From NCBI GenBank assembly GCA_024403955.1, contig JAKSQX010000007.1, positions 1-48,180 of the forward strand: 48,180 nucleotides of DNA. The letters are read 5' to 3'. Origin of the DNA: Clostridia bacterium. Lineage in GTDB: Bacteria > Bacillota > Clostridia > Oscillospirales > Acutalibacteraceae. Numbering within the stretch: the first letter of the stretch is position 1; each line of letters starts with the position of its first letter. Shown piece by piece: positions 8,705 through 17,564 of the stretch. The position numbers and the translations under genes were made by a program. The notes below the pieces were generated by a model. That model was not told the DNA's origin. It worked only from the letters and a program-made list of their open reading frames with translations, and searched no databases.

Positions 8705-9328
8705 TTATAATAGACTTGCAATACTTAAATTCAAATAGTCATTTGTCCAGGAAGCCACAGTTGAAATACACTGTGGTTCCTTTTCTTTCGTAGTCCTCTT
8801 AGGTCCCCATTTTAAACTACCTGTCGCAAGGCCAAGGCTGTGGGCAATATAATATGCAACATCAGGATTGAGGAGATTGGCATCAAGCCATGTTGTTGGG
8901 ATGACACCCTTCTTTATTCCAGCATAAAGTATCAAGTAAGTTGAAAGGCCGTAAACCTCAGTTAAATAGTTTGATAACTCCTCGTCTTTTACAACCTTAT
9001 TACCAAGTGCTAAAGCGGCACGAACAATAGTATCTGTACTCATTGTAGCATCCTCGGCAATATCAAAAATCTTGCTATCTCTGTCCAAACTTACTGTACT
9101 TTTAGAATTTCCTAGCAAGAAATCGCAAGATACGTTATAATAGTTAGCAGCACGAACTACAAAGTTCAAACCACACTCACGAACACCGTTCTCATAGTGT
9201 GAAAGAAGTGCCTGAGATATACCCAAATCCTTTGCAGCTTGCTTCTGACTAATCTTCTTATCTTTACGAAGTTCCATAAGTCGAGTCGCAAAGATAGAGG
9301 TATTATTCATTTCAAGTTTACTTGGCAT
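8705..9328 (-). CDS. XRE-family transcriptional regulator
   Basis: 207 residues from the ATG at 9328, with GGGGTGG 4 bases upstream; a longer frame to 9349 starts before this site. A Cro/C1-type helix-turn-helix covers about residues 14-75 (RLMELRKDKKISQKQAA, LGISQALLSHYENG, YYNVSCDFLLG). The remaining 120 or so residues are a helical C-terminal region I do not recognise, ending ASWTNDYLNLSIASLL. It converges on glgA and is divergent from the phosphatase pair, so either could be a target; nothing in the sequence decides it. Confidence 0.85.
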   Translation of the reverse strand: MPSKLEMNNTSIFATRLMELRKDKKISQKQAAKDLGISQALLSHYENGVRECGLNFVVRAANYYNVSCDFLLGNSKSTVSLDRDSKIFDIAEDATMSTDTIVRAALALGNKVVKDEELSNYLTEVYGLSTYLILYAGIKKGVIPTTWLDANLLNPDVAYYIAHSLGLATGSLKWGPKRTTKEKEPQCISTVASWTNDYLNLSIASLL

Positions 9329-9411
9329 AAAGCCACCCCATTTATACAAATTGTATTATTTTTCCACTAGTTGGAGTTTTATTATACTCAAAATTATACT
9401 CGGAGGCAACT

Positions 9412-10137
9412 ATGAAAACCTACAAAATTCATCTTATTCGCCACGGTTTAACACAAAATAATTACGATGGAACATACCTTGGCCAGACAGATGTACCTGT
9501 CTGCGAAGAAGGTCTTGAGCAACTTCGCCAGATGAAAGCTCAGATGACTTATCCAGAAGTTGGAGCAGTATTCTCAAGTCCTCTCATCCGCTGCAAGCAG
9601 ACTGCAGAGATTCTCTATCCTGATCAAAATCCAATTATAATAAATGAATTTAAAGAGTACGACTTTGGCGAGTGGGAAGGAAAAACTGCCGACGATTTAA
9701 AAGATGACGAACTCTTTAAAGCATGGCTCTCAGGTGGTCCAGATGAATGCCCACCTTTCGGCGAGTCCAACGCCGCCTTTGGCAAACGTATAGCCGAGGC
9801 GTTTCAAAAAGTCGTTGAAGGACTTTTTAAAACAGGCGTTACCGACGCGGCTATCATCACCCACGGCGGCGTCATAATGAGTATTATGAGTATGTTCGCA
9901 CTCCCAGAGGCATCAATGGCTGAATGGCTCACACCAAACGGATGTGGCTACACAATTCGTGTTACACCAAGCCTTTGGACTAAGATTTATAAAGCAGAGG
10001 CTATTGAGGAAATCCCATATTACGAACCAACTGAAGAGGAAGAGGCTATGTTCCTTGAGAGCAATCCAGACCTCGACTCATTTGGAAATCAACTTTCCGG
10101 ATTCGGTTTCGTAGACTTGGAGGATCAGGATGATTAA
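9412..10137 (+). CDS. Histidine phosphatase family protein
   Basis: 241 residues, start ATG with CGGAGGCAACT upstream. Histidine phosphatase (phosphoglycerate mutase-like) fold: IHLIRHGLTQNN at residues 5-16 with the phosphorylated His, FSSPLIRCKQTAEI, FKEYDFGEWEGKT, and ITHGGVIMSIM with the second catalytic His. Members remove phosphate from small molecules (CobC/GpmB-like). The C-terminal 40 or so residues are acidic and extend past the common domain. The true substrate cannot be read from sequence. Its stop overlaps the next gene by 8 bases, so the two phosphatases are coupled. Confidence 0.9.
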   Translation: MKTYKIHLIRHGLTQNNYDGTYLGQTDVPVCEEGLEQLRQMKAQMTYPEVGAVFSSPLIRCKQTAEILYPDQNPIIINEFKEYDFGEWEGKTADDLKDDELFKAWLSGGPDECPPFGESNAAFGKRIAEAFQKVVEGLFKTGVTDAAIITHGGVIMSIMSMFALPEASMAEWLTPNGCGYTIRVTPSLWTKIYKAEAIEEIPYYEPTEEEEAMFLESNPDLDSFGNQLSGFGFVDLEDQDD

Positions 10138-10777
10138 AGGCGCAATTTTCGATATGGATGGGACCGTGCTTGATTCGATGTATCTTTGGACCAACATAGG
10201 CCCTCGCTTTCTTGAACATATCGGTGTCAAAACAGACATAGATATAAAAACAGAGACAAAGACTATGCTCTTTGAAGAGATGAACAACTATTTCAATGAC
10301 CACGGCCTCATCAATATGTCTCTTCAGGAGTTTACCGACACGGCAAACTCAATGGTTGAGACGGGCTACTACTACGACGTCCTTGTAAAGCCAGGTGTCA
10401 AGGAGTTCCTCCAAAAACTCAAAGATAGGAACATCCCTATGGTACTTGCAACAGCAACCGATAGGCACCTATTAGAAGCAGCTCTAAAACGTAATGGTAT
10501 ATTTGAGTATTTCGACAAGATTTACACCTGTAATGAAGTTGGCTGCGATAAAAAGACCACAAAGATCTATGACCTCGCAAACGAGTTCCTTGGAACTCCA
10601 AAAGACGAGACATTCATCTTCGAGGACACATTAACTCCAATCAAAACTCTACATGATACGAAGTACAAAGTTGTCGGTGTATATGATAAATGGTCCGACA
10701 AAAACACAGAAAAAATAAAAGAACTCGCCGATTTCTACGCAGAAAATCTAAACGAGCTCAATATAGATGAATTATAA
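10130..10777 (+). CDS. HAD-superfamily hydrolase
   Basis: 215 residues, start ATG within GAGGATCAGGATG, overlapping the end of the preceding phosphatase by 8 bases. Motif I is FDMDGTVLDS (Asp nucleophile at residue 8, acid/base Asp at 10), motif II lies in VLATATDRHLLEAAL, and motif IV in FIFEDTLTPIKT. The helical cap between motifs I and II is of the phosphoglycolate phosphatase/beta-phosphoglucomutase type. The substrate is unknown. Confidence 0.9.
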   Translation: MIKGAIFDMDGTVLDSMYLWTNIGPRFLEHIGVKTDIDIKTETKTMLFEEMNNYFNDHGLINMSLQEFTDTANSMVETGYYYDVLVKPGVKEFLQKLKDRNIPMVLATATDRHLLEAALKRNGIFEYFDKIYTCNEVGCDKKTTKIYDLANEFLGTPKDETFIFEDTLTPIKTLHDTKYKVVGVYDKWSDKNTEKIKELADFYAENLNELNIDEL

Positions 10778-10810
10778 AAATGACCCTCGGAAAATCCGAG
10801 GGTCATTTTT
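10776..10810. terminator. Bidirectional terminator overlapping the typA stop
   Basis: Perfect 15-bp stem, AAAAATGACCCTCGG with its complement, around an AAAAT loop. It serves the HAD gene on the plus strand and includes the last two bases of typA on the minus strand. Confidence 0.85.
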
Positions 10811-12632
10811 ATTTATTCTTAAATTGCTGCTTAAGTCTAAGTTCCTTGCTCAAAATCATCTTACGGAGACGAAGTGATTCTGGAGTAACCTCGAGGAGCT
10901 CATCATCAGCGATGAATTCCATACACTGCTCAAGACTTAAAGTTGTTGGTGGGACAAGACGGAGAGCATCATCCGAACCTGAAGCACGGGTGTTTGTGAG
11001 GTGCTTTGTCTTACATACATTACAAACGATATCCTCGCTCTTTGCGCACTCACCGACAATCATACCCTCATACACTTCAACACCAGGGCCGATAAAGAGC
11101 TTGCCTCTATCCTGTGTATTGAAGAGACCGTAGGCGTTTGATTCTCCTGTCTCATGAACTACAATAGATCCACGCTCACGCATCTGAATGTCACCCTTAT
11201 AAGGCTCATATCCATCAAAGATCTGATTCATAATACCATTGCCGTTTGTGTCGGTGAGGAATTCTGAACGATATCCAATAAGTCCACGTGAAGGAACTGA
11301 GAATTCAAGATGTGTTGCGCCACCATCATGTGCGGACATATCTTTAAGTTCTGCTTTGCGTGAACCAAGTTTTTCGATTACAGTACCAACATACTCTGAT
11401 GGTACTTCAACAACGAGAAGCTCCATTGGTTCAAGAAGCTGACCCTTTTCATCGCGCTTGAAAATTACCTTTGGACGGGAAACTGCGAACTCATATCCCT
11501 CACGACGCATTGTCTCAATGAGAATTGAGAGATGAAGTTCACCACGTCCTGACACTTTAAATGTATCTGTTGTGTCTGTCTCCTCAACGCGCATTGAAAC
11601 GTTTGTCTCAACCTCTTTGAAAAGACGATCACGAATATTTCTTGATGTTACGAACTTACCTTCACGACCAGCAAATGGGCTTGTATTTACGATAAAGTTC
11701 ATTGAAATTGTTGGCTCATCAATCTTGATGAAATCAAGTGGCTCAACATGTTCAGGATCACAAGCTGTCTCACCGATATTGATATCAGCGATACCTGATA
11801 CACAAATAATTTCACCAGCACCAGCGCTTTCAACTTCAGTTCTCTTAAGACCTTCAAATGTGTAGAGCTTAGAGATTTTTACGTTCTGCTGTGTGCCATC
11901 AGCTTTGCAGAGAACAACCTGCTGGTTGCGCTTAATTGTACCGCGCTCGATTCTACCAACGCCGATTCTACCGATGTAATCATCATAATCAAGGCTTGAG
12001 AAGAGAACCTGAAGTGGTTCATCAACCTCTCCTTTAGGAGCTGGAATCTCTTCAATGATTGACTCGTAGATTGGACGCATGTCACCCTCACGGTCACGTG
12101 AATCAAATGATGCATATCCCTCTTTTGCCGATGCAAATACAACTGGGAATTCAATCTGATCCTCATCAGCACCGAGTTCGATAAAGAGGTCAATCACCTC
12201 ATCAACAACCTCTGCAGGTCTTGCGCCTGGGCGGTCGATTTTATTAATAACAACTACAACTTTTTTCTTAAGACCAAGGGCTTTTTTCAAAACGAAACGT
12301 GTCTGAGGCATACAGCCTTCAAAAGCATCAACAAGAAGCAAAACGCCATCAACCATAAGAAGAATACGCTCAACTTCACCACCGAAATCAGCATGACCCG
12401 GAGTGTCGATAATATTGATTTTTGTGTCACCGTAATGAACTGATGTGTTCTTGGAAAGAATAGTGATACCACGCTCACGCTCTAAGTCTCCTGAGTCCAT
12501 TACACGGTCCTCAACAGTCTCGTGTGAACTAAATGTACCACTCTGCTTTAAAAGCTCGTCAACCAATGTTGTCTTGCCATGGTCAACGTGAGCAATTATT
12601 GCAACATTTCTAATGTCTTCTCTAAGTTTCAA
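10809..12632 (-). CDS. typA: Ribosome-associated GTPase TypA/BipA
   Basis: 607 residues from a TTG at 12632. AGGG sits 8 bases upstream of that TTG, whereas the GTG at 12641 overlaps the ribosome site. Translational GTPase with P-loop AHVDHGKTT near the N terminus, [12 protein letters not shown] (switch I), [11 protein letters not shown] (G3) and NKIDRPGAR (G4), then EF-G-like domains III and V and the TypA-specific C-terminal domain ([17 protein letters not shown]). It binds 70S ribosomes and helps assembly and stress growth. It stands alone between a terminator and the thiT regulatory region. Confidence 0.96.
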   Translation of the reverse strand: MKLREDIRNVAIIAHVDHGKTTLVDELLKQSGTFSSHETVEDRVMDSGDLERERGITILSKNTSVHYGDTKINIIDTPGHADFGGEVERILLMVDGVLLLVDAFEGCMPQTRFVLKKALGLKKKVVVVINKIDRPGARPAEVVDEVIDLFIELGADEDQIEFPVVFASAKEGYASFDSRDREGDMRPIYESIIEEIPAPKGEVDEPLQVLFSSLDYDDYIGRIGVGRIERGTIKRNQQVVLCKADGTQQNVKISKLYTFEGLKRTEVESAGAGEIICVSGIADINIGETACDPEHVEPLDFIKIDEPTISMNFIVNTSPFAGREGKFVTSRNIRDRLFKEVETNVSMRVEETDTTDTFKVSGRGELHLSILIETMRREGYEFAVSRPKVIFKRDEKGQLLEPMELLVVEVPSEYVGTVIEKLGSRKAELKDMSAHDGGATHLEFSVPSRGLIGYRSEFLTDTNGNGIMNQIFDGYEPYKGDIQMRERGSIVVHETGESNAYGLFNTQDRGKLFIGPGVEVYEGMIVGECAKSEDIVCNVCKTKHLTNTRASGSDDALRLVPPTTLSLEQCMEFIADDELLEVTPESLRLRKMILSKELRLKQQFKNK

Positions 12633-12715
12633 AATATACACCCTGTCTTTAAATAAACTTCTAATATAATACCTTTATAATTCCTAAAACCGAAATAGAA
12701 TTTTAGCACTACGCC

Positions 12716-12744
12716 TTGCAGTTTGCAAGTATGAATGTTAAAAT
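12716..12744 (+). promoter_or_regulatory. Promoter of the thiT transcript
   Basis: TTGCAG, 17-base spacer, TAAAAT, with a predicted start near 12751, about 22 bases before the riboswitch. Confidence 0.6.
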
Positions 12745-12772
12745 TAGTTTGCGCAAGTCATAAAAGTAAATA

Positions 12773-12858
12773 CCTAGGGGCGCTGGATGTTCTCCGGCTG
12801 TGATTCGAACCACCAAGTTCTGGTCCCTCATACTTGATCAGGATAATGCCTGCGTAAG
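12773..12858 (+). ncRNA. TPP (THI-box) riboswitch
   Basis: The 3' half, CTTGATCAGGATAATGCCTG followed by CG, matches the TPP aptamer signature CTGATCTGGATAATGCCAGCG. The P5 helix is changed in both strands (CAGG/CCTG instead of CTGG/CCAG), a compensatory pair that supports real folding. The 5' half has GGGGCGC and GGCTGTGA, the counterpart of GGCTGAGA. It lies directly upstream of a thiamine transporter gene. The ribosome site AAAGGA begins within a few bases of the aptamer end, so control is probably by hiding the ribosome site; I see no separate terminator hairpin before the ATG. Confidence 0.88.
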
Positions 12859-12871
12859 AAAGGACATAATT

Positions 12872-13450
12872 ATGAAATCAAACAAGACGTATCGACTCGT
12901 AGTCACTGCCATGCTAATTGCCATAGCAACGGTTTTAAACCAATTCGCCGTTGTACAGTTACCTGTTGGCGGTGGCGTTACTATTTTTAGCCAGGTTCCT
13001 ATCATTACACTCGGTGTGATTTTTGGACCAACTTGGGGCCTCTTTTCAGGATTTGTATTTTCACTTTTCCAAGTCCTATTCGGCCTTTCAAACTTCTCAT
13101 ACGTTAAAGGCGCTGTAAGTTTTATAGTTCTTGTAATTTTCGACTATCTCATTCCTTACTCAATTTTAGGTCTCGGAGATATGTTTAAAGGAAAGTTTAA
13201 GCGTCGTAGTTTAGAATTAACTCTCGGAACTCTTGTTGTCTGTTTTATTCGCTTCCTCTGCCACTTCATTTCAGGTGCTACAATTTGGGCAGATTGGGCT
13301 AACGGAAACTCACTCGGAGCAATCCTTTTTTATTCATTTACCTACAACGGAAGCTATATGCTCCCTGAAACAATAATCACAATTATCGGAATCTTAGCAC
13401 TTAACAAATTCTTGTTCCCAAGAATTGACGAAAATGGTGTTATAAAATAA
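12872..13450 (+). CDS. thiT: ECF thiamine transporter substrate-binding protein ThiT
   Basis: 192 residues from the ATG at 12872, with AAAGGA 7 bases upstream; the in-frame ATG at 12800 lies inside the riboswitch. It is the membrane S component that binds thiamine and docks to a shared EcfA/A'/T module, which is not in this window. About six membrane helices. The C-terminal half carries ThiT-type elements: HFISGATIWADWA, then YSFTYNGSYMLPE, which hold the aromatic, His, Asn and Glu residues lining the thiamine pocket in Lactococcus ThiT. The TPP riboswitch upstream independently supports thiamine as substrate. Confidence 0.92.
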   Translation: MKSNKTYRLVVTAMLIAIATVLNQFAVVQLPVGGGVTIFSQVPIITLGVIFGPTWGLFSGFVFSLFQVLFGLSNFSYVKGAVSFIVLVIFDYLIPYSILGLGDMFKGKFKRRSLELTLGTLVVCFIRFLCHFISGATIWADWANGNSLGAILFYSFTYNGSYMLPETIITIIGILALNKFLFPRIDENGVIK

Positions 13451-13471
13451 ATCTCAGAAAGGAGAATTTCT

Positions 13472-14950
13472 TTGGCTGAGAAAAAAACAAAGAAAAAGAT
13501 TGAAAACGAAACCGCCAAGGAAATGGAAGAACTCGTAAAAGAGCTTCCTGGGGATGAAGAAGTCATCTTAGATTTAAACGTCAACCCTGAAGGCGACGAC
13601 AAAATTCCTCTCGATCCTGAAACTGGTCTTGACCCTAAAAAGCTTGAGTCAGAACTCAACGACTTAAAAGACCTCGTTCAAGGTGAAATTGACAAGATGA
13701 TGGAGGAAAATCCTGACTCTGACTGGAAAGAAATCGTCAAAGAGGCAAAAGAAGGCAAAGCAAACCGTGGCAAGGGTAAAGATGCAAAACTTTGCGAATG
13801 CTGTGGTGAAAACGAGGTTGAAGATGACGAGATTTATTGTCCAGAATGTCTCGAAACAATGCGTCATTATCCTTTCGTTTGGTGGAAGATTTTAATTCCA
13901 ATTCTTGCAATTGCTCTTGTTATATTGTCATTTAGCTATTTTGCAATTTCATTCCCTGTTTATCAGGAGACTGTTTCCGCAAACAAACTCGCAAAGGCTG
14001 GAAAACTCAACTCCGCCCTTGCTGCCTACGACAAGATCAACGCAGAAATCAAAGTTACAGATGAAAACTTCGGTAACCGTTATCTCAAATATCAGATTGC
14101 CATCAATGACAGCTTGGGAATTGATGCATATGAGAATTTGAACGACTTTATCGACAAGCATTTCACAGGCTCAGATCTCAAAAAGTTCTATAACAAATCT
14201 GTCCGTGAAGAAAAAGCAAAGATAGAATCATATCAGAAACTCTATGATGTTTTCTCAGATGCCTATGGCGCTTCAAAGAATTACGCTGAATTCATAGAGG
14301 AGTTCGACAATAGACTCAAAGATAAAGATTTCGATAAAGCTCAGGTATACTACTACAAATATTACGCAGCAAATATCCTCGGAGAAGATATTTCTGTAAT
14401 GCGTGAAAACGTCGAGAAGATTCGTGAAGTAGATCCTAATGCGAAATCTCTCTACCTTCCTCTTCTCGCTGAGATTTCACTCAACGACCAGAAATATGAC
14501 GACATGCTCAAATATGCAAATGAACTCTCAAAATTCAATTCTGAAAGCCCTTATGTATATCTCTATAGAGCAATCGCATATCGTCTCCAAGGAGATCTTG
14601 ATAACGCAAACAAAGCCTGTGATACTGGACTTAAGATTGACAGCACAAACACTCTTCTCAACTACCAGAAAGCTGTAGTTTGCCTCCTTAAAGACAAGCA
14701 GTCAGAGGCATATTCATATGCGTGCACAGCATATGAAAAGGCTGATACAGCAAACTCATATCTCGCTGCTGCAAGCCTCTACTCCCTCTGTGCTCAACTC
14801 GAGGGCAAAACTGAAGTAAATGAAGCTATCATAGAAGAAGTTTCCCAGTACGGTTACGGCTTTGCAAATGAAGTTCAACAGGTGATTGATGGTGAGCTCA
14901 CAATCAAAGACCTCTTCACAAAAGGAAAGGGGGATTTCACATGGGGTTAA
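13472..14950 (+). CDS. Zinc-ribbon, single-pass membrane protein with TPR repeats
   Basis: 492 residues from a TTG at 13472, preceded by AAAGGAG at 7 bases. Layout: a highly charged N-terminal cytoplasmic region (1-105); a small zinc ribbon, CECC at 108-111 paired with CPEC at 123-126; one membrane helix about 138-161; then an outer or periplasm-side region of tetratricopeptide-like helical pairs (about 165-490, for example KAGKLNSALAAYDKINAEI and YRAIAYRLQGDLDNANKA). TPR regions bind proteins, so a scaffold role is likely but unproven. It lies 21 bases after thiT with no terminator between and overlaps the next gene by 10 bases. Confidence 0.8.
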   Translation: MAEKKTKKKIENETAKEMEELVKELPGDEEVILDLNVNPEGDDKIPLDPETGLDPKKLESELNDLKDLVQGEIDKMMEENPDSDWKEIVKEAKEGKANRGKGKDAKLCECCGENEVEDDEIYCPECLETMRHYPFVWWKILIPILAIALVILSFSYFAISFPVYQETVSANKLAKAGKLNSALAAYDKINAEIKVTDENFGNRYLKYQIAINDSLGIDAYENLNDFIDKHFTGSDLKKFYNKSVREEKAKIESYQKLYDVFSDAYGASKNYAEFIEEFDNRLKDKDFDKAQVYYYKYYAANILGEDISVMRENVEKIREVDPNAKSLYLPLLAEISLNDQKYDDMLKYANELSKFNSESPYVYLYRAIAYRLQGDLDNANKACDTGLKIDSTNTLLNYQKAVVCLLKDKQSEAYSYACTAYEKADTANSYLAAASLYSLCAQLEGKTEVNEAIIEEVSQYGYGFANEVQQVIDGELTIKDLFTKGKGDFTWG

Positions 14951-15468
14951 TTAATTACATCCTTAAAATTTTAACTTTCCCTGGTGCATTCCTCAAAGGT
15001 TTCCTTGAGCACCTCGCATGCCGTATGTATGAGATTCCTGTAGAATTCTCAAGATACTTCCAGAAGAATGAACTCTGTGGACATGTAGAGCATATGCTTG
15101 CTCCAAAGAAAGGCAGCTTTGGCATCTGCTTCCTTCCACATATCATCAGTCTCTTCTGTGGACTTGTCTTCACTATTCCAGCAGCTCTCAACATTGTTTA
15201 TCTTGGAAAAGTCAATGTATTCGGAATAATCTTCCTCTACGTTGGCATCTCATGTCTCTTAAACTGCTTCCCTCTCATTGAGGATGTATTAAACATGTGG
15301 GACAACCTATTTAGCAAAGAGACAAGTTTAGTTGCAAAGATTGGTCTTGCTGCTCCTGCAGCAATAATGTACCTCGGTGCTTATCTTGAGCACTACTTCG
15401 TAACTATCCTTACGACAGCTGGTTTTATCTATGCTATCCCATATATCTTTGCTCTATTTATAAAGTAA
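14941..15468 (+). CDS. Membrane protein resembling a zincin metallopeptidase with the active-site motif lost
   Basis: 175 residues; the ATG overlaps the end of the TPR gene by 10 bases and follows GGAAAGGGGG. Three to four membrane helices. The N terminus, LTFPGAFLKGFLEHLACR, with PVEFSRYFQ and NELCGHVEH following, reads like membrane zincins whose start is FPGV-x-x-HELAH-x-x-x-CR. At residues 19-23, where HExxH should sit, this protein has KGFLE, so the zinc ligands and Glu appear lost. The family link is from motif recall and moderately sure. It may act together with the TPR protein; the overlap implies coupled synthesis. Confidence 0.6.
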   Translation: MGLINYILKILTFPGAFLKGFLEHLACRMYEIPVEFSRYFQKNELCGHVEHMLAPKKGSFGICFLPHIISLFCGLVFTIPAALNIVYLGKVNVFGIIFLYVGISCLLNCFPLIEDVLNMWDNLFSKETSLVAKIGLAAPAAIMYLGAYLEHYFVTILTTAGFIYAIPYIFALFIK

Positions 15469-15475
15469 AGACAAA

Positions 15476-15505
15476 ATAAAAGGCACCCGGAAGGGTGCCT
15501 TTTAT
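15476..15505. terminator. Bidirectional terminator
   Basis: Perfect 13-bp stem (ATAAAAGGCACCC/GGGTGCCTTTTAT) with a GGAA tetraloop, between two convergent genes. Confidence 0.85.
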
Positions 15506-15513
15506 TATTCAAA

Positions 15514-16917
15514 TTACTTCAAATTGAAGAACTCATAGAATGCACGATAAGCGCTGTATACATCAATCTTAGATACAACTTCAAAAGGAGCATGCATTGA
15601 GAGTACTGGTACACCGAGGTCGACAACGTCGATGTCGTGGCTTGCAACGTAGAGGGCAACTGTTCCGCCGCCACCTGCGTCAACTGCACCAAGCTCACCG
15701 ATCTGCCATACGACTTTCTTGTCCTCAAGGAAGCCACGAACCTTGCCCATAAGCTCGGCTGAGGCGTCTGAAGAACCAGACTTGCCACGCGCACCTGTGT
15801 ACTTAGTGATTACAACGCCCTTGTTGATGTAAGATGCATTGCGCTTCTCCATAACCTCTGGGAAAGTTGGGTCAAATGCTGCATTAACATCAGCTGAGAG
15901 ACACTCAGATTTTGTCATAACATCTCTACCTTCTGCGCCGAAGCACAGGGCGAGGTCAGAGAGGAAGTATGGGAGATAATCGGAATCAAGTCCTGTATTG
16001 CCATAAGAACCGATTTCCTCTTTATCTGTGAGGATAGTTACAACTGTGTAAGCAGGATTTTTGATGTTAAATGCTGCCTCTGCTGCAGGATATCCACAAA
16101 CTCTATCGTCATGACCATAAGCACCGATCATGCTTCTATCAAGACCGATGTCACAAGCCTTAAATGCTGGAACAATTTCAAGTTCAGCTGAGAGGAAGTC
16201 CTTCTCAACAATACCATACTTGTCGTTGAGCATCTTTAAGATGTTGAGTTTAACAAGGTTAGAAGCCTTATCATCTTTAAATGGGCGGCTACCAACTACT
16301 ACATTGAGTTCCTCACCCTTGATACCATCAGCAAGTGGACGCTTCTCCTGCTCCTTGCCAAGATGTGGAAGAAGGTCAGTGATAACAAACTTTGGATCTT
16401 TGTCATCCTCACCGATATTAACAGTAATCTTCTTACCGTCCGGTTTTACAACTACACCATGAAGTGCGAGAGGAATAGTAACCCACTGATACTTCTTAAT
16501 ACCACCGTAGTAATGAGTCTTAAAGAGAGCCATCTCCTCTGATTCATAGAGTGGGTTTGGTTTGAGGTCAAGACGAGGTGAGTCAATATGAGCGATTGCA
16601 AGTTTTACGCCATCGGTGATTGGTCTCTTACCAATTACTGAGAGAATAATTGCCTTGTTCTTCTGTACCTTGTAAATCTTGTCGCCTGCTTTGTACTTCT
16701 TTGTCTTGTCGAACTCTTTAAAGCCTAAAGACTCAGCTTTTTCCTTCATGAAGATAACGATTTCACGCTCTGTTTTTGCAGCGTTTAAGAAATCGATATA
16801 ACCGTCACAGAACTTGTCAGCTTTTTTTACTTCAGCATCTGTCATCTGTGACTTCATTGCATGCTCTGCATCATAACAAAGCTCTTTTGTAAGTTTCTCT
16901 GCAACTGATTCTGCCAT
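15514..16917 (-). CDS. M18-family aminopeptidase
   Basis: 467 residues, start ATG with AGGAGGATAAATC upstream. Di-zinc cytoplasmic aminopeptidase of the M18 family, which removes N-terminal, often acidic, residues from peptides. Motifs in order: IAHIDSPRLDLKPNPLYE (first metal His-x-Asp), AYGHDDRVCGYPA, TDKEEIGSYGNTG (catalytic Glu pair), SGSSDASAELMGK and, near the C terminus, SMHAPFEVVSK with the last metal His. Length fits the family. It is the promoter-distal gene of a minus-strand run prfA-sua5-coaE-M18, 11 bases after coaE. Confidence 0.94.
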   Translation of the reverse strand: MAESVAEKLTKELCYDAEHAMKSQMTDAEVKKADKFCDGYIDFLNAAKTEREIVIFMKEKAESLGFKEFDKTKKYKAGDKIYKVQKNKAIILSVIGKRPITDGVKLAIAHIDSPRLDLKPNPLYESEEMALFKTHYYGGIKKYQWVTIPLALHGVVVKPDGKKITVNIGEDDKDPKFVITDLLPHLGKEQEKRPLADGIKGEELNVVVGSRPFKDDKASNLVKLNILKMLNDKYGIVEKDFLSAELEIVPAFKACDIGLDRSMIGAYGHDDRVCGYPAAEAAFNIKNPAYTVVTILTDKEEIGSYGNTGLDSDYLPYFLSDLALCFGAEGRDVMTKSECLSADVNAAFDPTFPEVMEKRNASYINKGVVITKYTGARGKSGSSDASAELMGKVRGFLEDKKVVWQIGELGAVDAGGGGTVALYVASHDIDVVDLGVPVLSMHAPFEVVSKIDVYSAYRAFYEFFNLK

Positions 16918-16928
16918 GATTTATCCTC

Positions 16929-17561
16929 CTAAAAGTCGAGAGTTCCCTCTCCGCTAATTTTTACTTCTATAAGACGTGCTGTGTAGAGAACATATTGCTT
17001 TAGTTTTTCTAAATCTCCATCGTTCTCTATGTAGACGTCGGAATTCTGTTTGAAAAACTCGTCAGGTTTTTGAACAGCGACGCGTCTCTCTGCCTCCTCG
17101 GCAGTCAAGTTGTCACGCTCCATTATCCTTTTAAGTCTTTCCTCCTTTGGTGCAACTACCGAAATGATAAAGTTGCAATCATAAGCGAGATTACTTTCAA
17201 AAAGTTGTGGAGCATCAATAATTACTGCTTCATAACCATCAAAGAACGCACCCTGAATTTTCTTGTTTATAAGACGAACAATCTCAGGATGAGTTGTCTT
17301 ATTCAAAAGTGCCGTCGCCTCCGGATTTGCAAATGCTTTCTCTGCTAAACGCTTACGATCGAGTGTTCCATCAACATTCAAAACATCTGCGCCAAAGACT
17401 TCTGCGAGTCTTGGGAGAAGAGGCGAACCTTTCTCTGTTGCAAGACGAGCAATTTGATCGGCATCAACAACGGCATAGCCGTACTTTTTAAGTTCCTCTG
17501 CAACAACGGTTTTACCTGCACCAGAGGTGCCAGTAAGGCCTACTTTAATTGCTTTTCTCAA
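16929..17561 (-). CDS. coaE: Dephospho-CoA kinase
   Basis: 210 residues from a TTG at 17561, with GGAGG 8 bases upstream; the stop of sua5 falls inside this ribosome site. Last step of CoA synthesis: phosphorylates the ribose 3'-hydroxyl of dephospho-CoA. P-loop GLTGTSGAGKT at residues 8-18, then YAVVDADQIAR, the CoaE segment HPEIVRLI, and IIDAPQLFES. Length is typical of the family. Confidence 0.95.
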   Translation of the reverse strand: MRKAIKVGLTGTSGAGKTVVAEELKKYGYAVVDADQIARLATEKGSPLLPRLAEVFGADVLNVDGTLDRKRLAEKAFANPEATALLNKTTHPEIVRLINKKIQGAFFDGYEAVIIDAPQLFESNLAYDCNFIISVVAPKEERLKRIMERDNLTAEEAERRVAVQKPDEFFKQNSDVYIENDGDLEKLKQYVLYTARLIEVKISGEGTLDF

Positions 17562-17564
17562 AGG

